Source: Methylococcaceae bacterium (GTDB lineage Bacteria; Pseudomonadota; Gammaproteobacteria; Methylococcales; Methylomonadaceae). Taken from it: DNA of 9,803 bases. The translations under genes were made by a program, and so were the position numbers. Numbering within the stretch: position 1 is the stretch's first letter; each line of letters begins with the position of its first letter. This document shows positions 6,831-9,803 of the stretch, piece after piece. A model generated the notes under the pieces. The model did not search any database. It had not been told where the DNA came from and saw nothing but the letters and a program-made list of their open reading frames with translations. The stretch is taken from contig CANNLO010000157.1 in assembly GCA_947505055.1 (NCBI GenBank), positions 1 through 9,803 on the forward strand, in the 5' to 3' direction.

Positions 6831-7853
6831 TTAACAAACAACAATTTCCCGCAATACGGAAGTAGCGTAACTCCCCGCAGGTAAGGTAAAGCAAAGCTCC
6901 AGCGATGTCTCATTAATAAACGTCCATTGTAAATCCTGAACATTAACTCTCAAGGCGCGTCTATCGCGGTCTACAGCACCCGCGACTAATCCTTTAGCCA
7001 ATTCTTCATGGGCATCAATTACAAAATGTTCAATAGTAAGTGCTTCAGATGAGACATCAGCAATTCCACGACCCCATAATACGCCCGTTGGATGAATTTC
7101 TTTTGCATCTAATCGCCGAGTGATTTCTGCATCTGGCTGATCTGATTGGAAACAACTGTGCGACAAGTCAAATTGGTAAGTATCACCCGAAATCGCTTGG
7201 TTCCAATTATTTTGCGTTATTCGATGAGCCAGAATTTTATTGAAAAGATAAGATCTGGCCGCTGACAAATAAATACTGCGCTGTTCTCTGCCGACTTTTG
7301 CACCATTAAACATCGCCAAAGTCTTGTTGACATTTTGCCCCTGATTACCAAAACGTTGCGAGCCAAAATAATTGGCTATGCCATGCGCTTTAATCTGCTC
7401 CAATTGCTGGATGGTTTTGGCCTGATCGCCCTGCCAATCACGAATCAGCAGTTTAAAACTATTCCCTGACAACACGCCCCGCTTAAGTTTTCTGGCATGT
7501 CGTACTGCCTGTACCACTTTCATGCTGTCAGATTCAAACCCTGTCCAGTCCGGGTCTGCTTTGCCTGGCAACCAGACACTGAACCATTGCGTCGTGACTG
7601 CATAACGATCTTTTAAACCAGCGTAACTGACATCACGCTGCCTGACATTAGCAAAGCGTGATAATTGTCTGGCAACATATTCGGTATTTTCGCCTTTTTT
7701 TTCTATTTGCAAAAACGCATGTTCACCTTCACCGGAAGGTTCAAAGGACAGGTTTTCTTTAACAATAAAGTCTTCGGGAAATGTGCGAATCTTTCCTGAA
7801 CCGGAAGGTGACCCGTAAACATAAGGCCAAATGGGGATTTCAATGCTTTGCAT
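6831..7853 (-). CDS. truD: tRNA pseudouridine(13) synthase TruD
   Basis: The 340-residue length fits TruD. The N-terminal segment KIRTFPEDFIVKE (21-33) is characteristic. The catalytic motif YAGLKDRYAVTTQW (77-90) has the nucleophile Asp82. GNSFKLLIR (130-138) and NYFGSQRFG (161-169) are the other signatures of the family. The TRUD insertion domain lies around 215-270. The enzyme isomerises U13 of tRNA(Glu) in the D-arm region, in the cytoplasm. It starts 17 nt after the ispF stop, without a strong Shine-Dalgarno sequence, which suggests cotranscription and reinitiation. The order ispD-ispF-truD is conserved in gammaproteobacteria such as E. coli, where surE follows. Here a DedA gene takes that place. 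Confidence 0.96.
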   Translation of the reverse strand: MQSIEIPIWPYVYGSPSGSGKIRTFPEDFIVKENLSFEPSGEGEHAFLQIEKKGENTEYVARQLSRFANVRQRDVSYAGLKDRYAVTTQWFSVWLPGKADPDWTGFESDSMKVVQAVRHARKLKRGVLSGNSFKLLIRDWQGDQAKTIQQLEQIKAHGIANYFGSQRFGNQGQNVNKTLAMFNGAKVGREQRSIYLSAARSYLFNKILAHRITQNNWNQAISGDTYQFDLSHSCFQSDQPDAEITRRLDAKEIHPTGVLWGRGIADVSSEALTIEHFVIDAHEELAKGLVAGAVDRDRRALRVNVQDLQWTFINETSLELCFTLPAGSYATSVLREIVVC

Positions 7854-7870
7854 TTACTAAAATAACCCGA

Positions 7871-8344
7871 TTATTTTTCAAGCAGGACGATCGCCTGAAC
7901 AGCAATACCTTCTTTTCGCCCTTCAAAGCCCAGCTTTTCGGTAGTGGTTGCCTTGACGTTAATACAATCAACGTCAACCAGCAAATCTTCGGCAATATTG
8001 CTGCACATTTGGGCTGTGTGTGGCGACATTTTTGGCGCTTGGGCAATGATGGTAATATCTGCATTTACCAAGCAATAGCCTTTTTCTTGAACTATACGGT
8101 AAACATGGCGTAATAAAATCCGGCTGTCAGCGCCTTTAAACTCAGGATCAGTATCCGGAAAATGTTTGCCGATGTCGCCCAAAGCGGCTGCACCTAAAAT
8201 CGCATCGCATAAGGCATGCAACACCACATCACCGTCTGAATGCGCTTCCAGACCTTGTTCGTAAGGAATTTTCACGCCACCTAAAATAACGTCTCCGCCT
8301 TCTTTAAAACGGTGTACATCGTAACCTTGCCCGACTCTAATCAT
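7871..8344 (-). CDS. ispF: 2-C-methyl-D-erythritol 2,4-cyclodiphosphate synthase
   Basis: The protein has 157 residues, standard for Isp[12 protein letters not shown] (3-13) holds zinc ligands Asp9 and His11, and His43 in [19 protein letters not shown] (34-52) is the third. [14 protein letters not shown] (61-74) and [12 protein letters not shown] (131-142) are the substrate- and cytidine-binding signatures. It converts CDP-methylerythritol 2-phosphate to methylerythritol cyclodiphosphate and CMP in the MEP pathway to IPP and DMAPP. It works as a cytoplasmic homotrimer. The ATG overlaps the ispD stop in an ATGA, which implies translational coupling. A distinct IspE step lies between the two reactions, and no ispE is in the window. 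Confidence 0.97.
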   Translation of the reverse strand: MIRVGQGYDVHRFKEGGDVILGGVKIPYEQGLEAHSDGDVVLHALCDAILGAAALGDIGKHFPDTDPEFKGADSRILLRHVYRIVQEKGYCLVNADITIIAQAPKMSPHTAQMCSNIAEDLLVDVDCINVKATTTEKLGFEGRKEGIAVQAIVLLEK

Positions 8345-9033
8345 TGTTGTTCCATATAAAACTGCGCTAATGCCAGGTCTTCCGGGCGGGTTATTTTAAT
8401 ATTGTCGGGACGACCCTCGACGATTTTTGGTTGTAAACCTGTTAATTCCAAGGCACTGGCATCGTCAGTAATAGCCGGATTACCTTGCGTTTGTTCCAAC
8501 GCATTTTTTAACATGCCATAACGAAACATTTGTGGCGTCAAGGCCCGCCAGATATGGCTTCTATCCAAGGTTCCGGTAATGGCTAAGCCATCGACCTGTT
8601 TTAAAGTATCCGGCGAGGCCAAGGCCAGAATCCCACCCACGTCATCATTAACCAGAGAGTCTATCAGAAAGTGAATATCAGAGCTTGTGATACAGGGTCT
8701 GGCGGCATCGTGCACCAAAACCCAGTCTTCATCAGACGCTTGCTCACGTATGGTTTTTAAACCGGAAAGCACAGAATCTGCCCGCTCTTTACCGCCCGGA
8801 GCAGTGATGATTTGTTTATGTTGTGAAATTGACAGCTCAGGCCAGTACGGATCTTCTTCAGAAACCGCAACCGCGATGGCGGTAAAAACGTCAGCTTGCA
8901 ACAGGCGTGACAGGGTGTGTTCAATGACCGTTGTACCGGCCAAATCCAGATATTGCTTGGGCCGATCGGCCTGCATACGTTTGCCGACACCGGCAGCCGG
9001 GACGATAGCCCAGAATTTTATTGAATTGGTCAT
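8341..9033 (-). CDS. ispD: 2-C-methyl-D-erythritol 4-phosphate cytidylyltransferase
   Basis: The protein has 230 residues, normal for IspD. The nucleotide-binding loop [20 protein letters not shown] (9-28) carries Arg19 and Lys26, which bind CTP phosphates. [11 protein letters not shown] (78-88) and [10 protein letters not shown] (105-114) follow. Arg158, DDASALE (190-196) and GRPDNIKIT (207-215, including Lys213) complete the active site, with Arg158 and Lys213 matching the methylerythritol-phosphate-binding pair. It joins CTP and methylerythritol 4-phosphate to give CDP-methylerythritol. No Shine-Dalgarno sequence is visible before the ATG at 9033. The 109-nt gap upstream is largely a palindromic repeat. 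In many gammaproteobacteria ftsB precedes ispD. Here the neighbour is a DUF1640-like gene. Confidence 0.97.
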   Translation of the reverse strand: MTNSIKFWAIVPAAGVGKRMQADRPKQYLDLAGTTVIEHTLSRLLQADVFTAIAVAVSEEDPYWPELSISQHKQIITAPGGKERADSVLSGLKTIREQASDEDWVLVHDAARPCITSSDIHFLIDSLVNDDVGGILALASPDTLKQVDGLAITGTLDRSHIWRALTPQMFRYGMLKNALEQTQGNPAITDDASALELTGLQPKIVEGRPDNIKITRPEDLALAQFYMEQQ

Positions 9034-9060
9034 TGGTAAAAATGTGGAGGGTAAAAGTCA

Positions 9061-9136
9061 TGTAGGCCTGGTTATCTTAGCGTAACCCTACACATCGAAG
9101 CTGTAAATGTTGGGTTACGCTATATCCCAACCTACG
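9061..9136. repeat. Imperfect palindromic intergenic repeat (GTAGG...TAGCGTAACCC type)
   Basis: The central arms TAGCGTAACCC (9078-9088) and GGGTTACGCTA (9112-9122) are perfect 11-bp reverse complements, and the outer arms GTAGG (9062-9066) and CCTAC (9131-9135) also pair. The element is about 75 bp and AT-rich in the middle. It fills most of the gap between the DUF1640-like stop (9143) and the ispD ATG (9033). It resembles dispersed intergenic palindromes with a GTAGGTTGGGTTACGC core that I recall from various proteobacteria. In minus-strand mRNA it would form a long stem-loop before ispD or at the end of the upstream transcript. Confidence 0.8.
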
Positions 9137-9142
9137 GTACAT

Positions 9143-9433
9143 TTAAAGCAACTTGACTAGCGCAGCAACTATGCCAATGGCTAACGCAATAAGTGCGCCT
9201 AATTTAATGATAAGACGCTGTTCCATTTCGCGCATATCACGGCGCACGTCTTCAATATCACGGTGAAGCTCATTTTTAACCGACAATAAATCTTCTTTAG
9301 TAACCAAATCCTTGAAATTTACTTCCAGAACTTCAGACAGTGCCACGGCCTCTGCTTCTGCTTGCGCAAGAGGAACCCCGGCCGCTTTAAGAGTGTTGGC
9401 ATACTTTAAGGTATCAAATGTAATAGCCGTCAT
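9143..9433 (-). CDS. DUF1640-like coiled-coil protein with C-terminal membrane anchor
   Basis: I place the start at the ATG at 9433, giving 96 residues. AGGAAG 7 nt upstream is a strong ribosome binding site, while the longer frame to 9517 lacks this support and adds a non-typical N terminus. The start MTAITFDTLKYANTLKAAGV is typical of bacterial DUF1640/CCDC90-like proteins. Residues ~20-45 are Ala/Glu-rich, ~45-80 are charged and heptad-like (VKNELHRDIEDVRRDMREMEQRL), and ~80-96 form one hydrophobic segment ending in VKLL. It is probably a small inner-membrane protein with a cytoplasmic coiled coil that oligomerises. Its function is unknown. Such genes occur as short accessory genes in many proteobacteria. 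It is followed directly by a palindromic repeat and preceded by a repeat array. Confidence 0.85.
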   Translation of the reverse strand: MTAITFDTLKYANTLKAAGVPLAQAEAEAVALSEVLEVNFKDLVTKEDLLSVKNELHRDIEDVRRDMREMEQRLIIKLGALIALAIGIVAALVKLL

Positions 9434-9440
9434 AGCTTTA

Positions 9441-9446
9441 CTTCCT
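9441..9446 (-). promoter_or_regulatory. Ribosome binding site of the DUF1640-like gene
   Basis: AGGAAG on the minus strand lies 7 nt before the ATG at 9433. It decides this start over the upstream in-frame candidate at 9517. Confidence 0.75.
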
Positions 9447-9539
9447 ATTCTTGATTTAGCTGCCAGTTTACCATGCTTGACAACCAGCCTGCCAGCGGGA
9501 GCCAAACTTAAGAGCATCTTTAATATCGGATTTTTTCGT

Positions 9540-9560
9540 CCTTAGTCCTTAGTCTTTCGT
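9540..9560. repeat. Degenerate 14-bp tandem repeat, left copy
   Basis: A half unit CCTTAGT (9540-9546) is followed by a full unit CCTTAGTCTTTCGT (9547-9560). The same unit recurs in a longer run at 9713-9754, at the matching place of the next 194-bp period. Confidence 0.75.
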
Positions 9561-9609
9561 CTAATCACTCCAACACATGAAAAAACGTTTCATCCCTAAA
9601 GCGTGACGG
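9545..9609. repeat. 65-bp direct repeat, copy 1
   Basis: It matches 9739-9803 at 64 of 65 positions (T at 9560, C at 9754), with a period of 194 bp. It contains a 14-bp tandem unit, CTAATCACTCCAACAC, the small hairpin ATGAAA/TTTCAT (9577-9593), and the first half of a hairpin arm starting at GTGACGG. Confidence 0.95.
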
Positions 9610-9693
9610 GGTTTGTAACCCCGTCACTCACGTTTTGTAAATTGTTGAAGCTTTCAAACGTTTCGATCGGGGTTGCAAACCCCGACCAGCTTT
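9598..9693. repeat. REPIN/BIME-like element: two inverted hairpin-bearing arms
   Basis: Arm 1 (9598-9634) and the reverse complement of arm 2 (9657-9693) are both 37 nt and align without gaps at 27 of 37 positions: AAAGC, then a variable 4-mer, then CGGGGTTTGYAACCCCG, then a variable 6-mer, then ACGTT. Each arm is itself a hairpin. Arm 1 forms GTGACGGGGTT/AACCCCGTCAC, an 11-bp stem with a TGT loop (9603-9627). Arm 2 forms TCGGGGTT/AACCCCGA, 8 bp with a GCA loop (9667-9685). The 22-nt spacer contains TTGAA/TTCAA. Paired inverted REP-like palindromes are the hallmark of REPIN and BIME elements. A second element begins at about 9792 and is cut by the window edge. Confidence 0.8.
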
Positions 9694-9712
9694 GGCTTGA
9701 TGTGTTTTTAGC

Positions 9713-9754
9713 CCTTAGCCTTTCGTCCTTAGCCTTTCGTCCTTAGTCTTTCGC
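9713..9754. repeat. 14-bp tandem repeat, three units
   Basis: CCTTAGCCTTTCGT occurs twice exactly (9713-9726 and 9727-9740). A variant, CCTTAGTCTTTCGC (9741-9754), follows. The third unit overlaps the start of direct-repeat copy 2. The unit number differs from the left copy (about 1.5 units), which suggests slippage. Confidence 0.92.
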
Positions 9755-9803
9755 CTAATCACTCCAACACATGAAAAAACGTTTCATCCCTAAAGCGTGA
9801 CGG
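9739..9803. repeat. 65-bp direct repeat, copy 2 (cut by window end)
   Basis: It matches 9545-9609 with one mismatch. The match is still running at the last base of the window, so the true repeat is longer than 65 bp and a further REP-like hairpin is probably present beyond the edge. Confidence 0.95.

Larger units (their letters stand above)
9434..9803. other. Gene-free region: DUF1640-like leader plus repeat array
   Basis: This 370-base stretch holds no credible gene. Positions 9434-9539 are the leader and promoter region of the DUF1640-like gene, with no convincing promoter hexamers apart from the ribosome binding site. From 9540 to the window edge it is repetitive DNA, described separately. 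Confidence 0.8.

Noticed and set aside
7781..8113. Plus-strand open frame across truD and ispF
   Set aside because: It runs antisense to two well-conserved genes and resembles no known protein.
9434..9517. Longer N terminus of the DUF1640-like gene (124 aa)
   Set aside because: The strong AGGAAG site and the typical family N terminus both point to the ATG at 9433.
9577..9606. Nine-codon frame MKKRFIPKA starting at ATG 9577 and repeated at 9771
   Set aside because: It has no Shine-Dalgarno sequence, lies wholly inside the direct repeat, and overlaps a small hairpin. The repetition of the frame follows from the DNA repeat, so coding is not supported.
9545..9803. CRISPR array from the spaced direct repeats
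   Set aside because: Only two copies are seen, 65 bp or longer with a 194-bp period and internal tandem units. This does not match CRISPR repeat and spacer sizes, and no cas gene is present.

Overview
The window looks like a chromosomal segment of a gammaproteobacterium, with housekeeping genes and moderate GC content by eye. The uvrC-pgsA and ispD-ispF-truD orders are typical of that class. The proteins and the dispersed GTAGGTTGGGTTACGC-type and GGGGTTTGYAACCCC-type palindromes remind me of Methylococcales (Methylobacter-like methanotrophs). That finer placement is an impression and needs a database search.

Layout. Positions 1-2652 (+) hold the 3' end of gltB and the complete gltD, the two subunits of NADPH-dependent glutamate synthase (GOGAT), separated by a 135-nt gap with a hairpin. 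Every later gene lies on the minus strand and converges on gltD. In minus-strand reading order (right to left) they are: a small DUF1640-like coiled-coil/membrane protein (9433-9143); ispD and ispF (MEP isoprenoid pathway, 4-nt overlap); truD (tRNA pseudouridine synthase); a DedA membrane protein; uvrC (excision nuclease) overlapping pgsA (phosphatidylglycerophosphate synthase) by 11 nt; a TetR/AcrR regulator; and a 61-aa putative zinc-binding protein that ends 33 nt from gltD.

How they work together. gltB/gltD form one enzyme. ispD/ispF catalyse two non-consecutive steps of the MEP route and are translationally coupled. uvrC/pgsA are a conserved pair without an obvious shared pathway. The TetR-like regulator and the 61-aa protein have no targets that can be read from the sequence.

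The most unusual part is the right end. A palindromic element fills the gap between the DUF1640-like gene and ispD. From about 9540 to the window edge there is gene-free repetitive DNA with three layers: degenerate 14-bp tandem repeats, a 65-bp direct repeat with a 194-bp period, and a pair of inverted hairpin-bearing arms that looks like a REPIN/BIME unit. The array runs off the window. I found no CRISPR array, tRNA, rRNA, prophage, transposase, defence locus or clear new multi-gene system.
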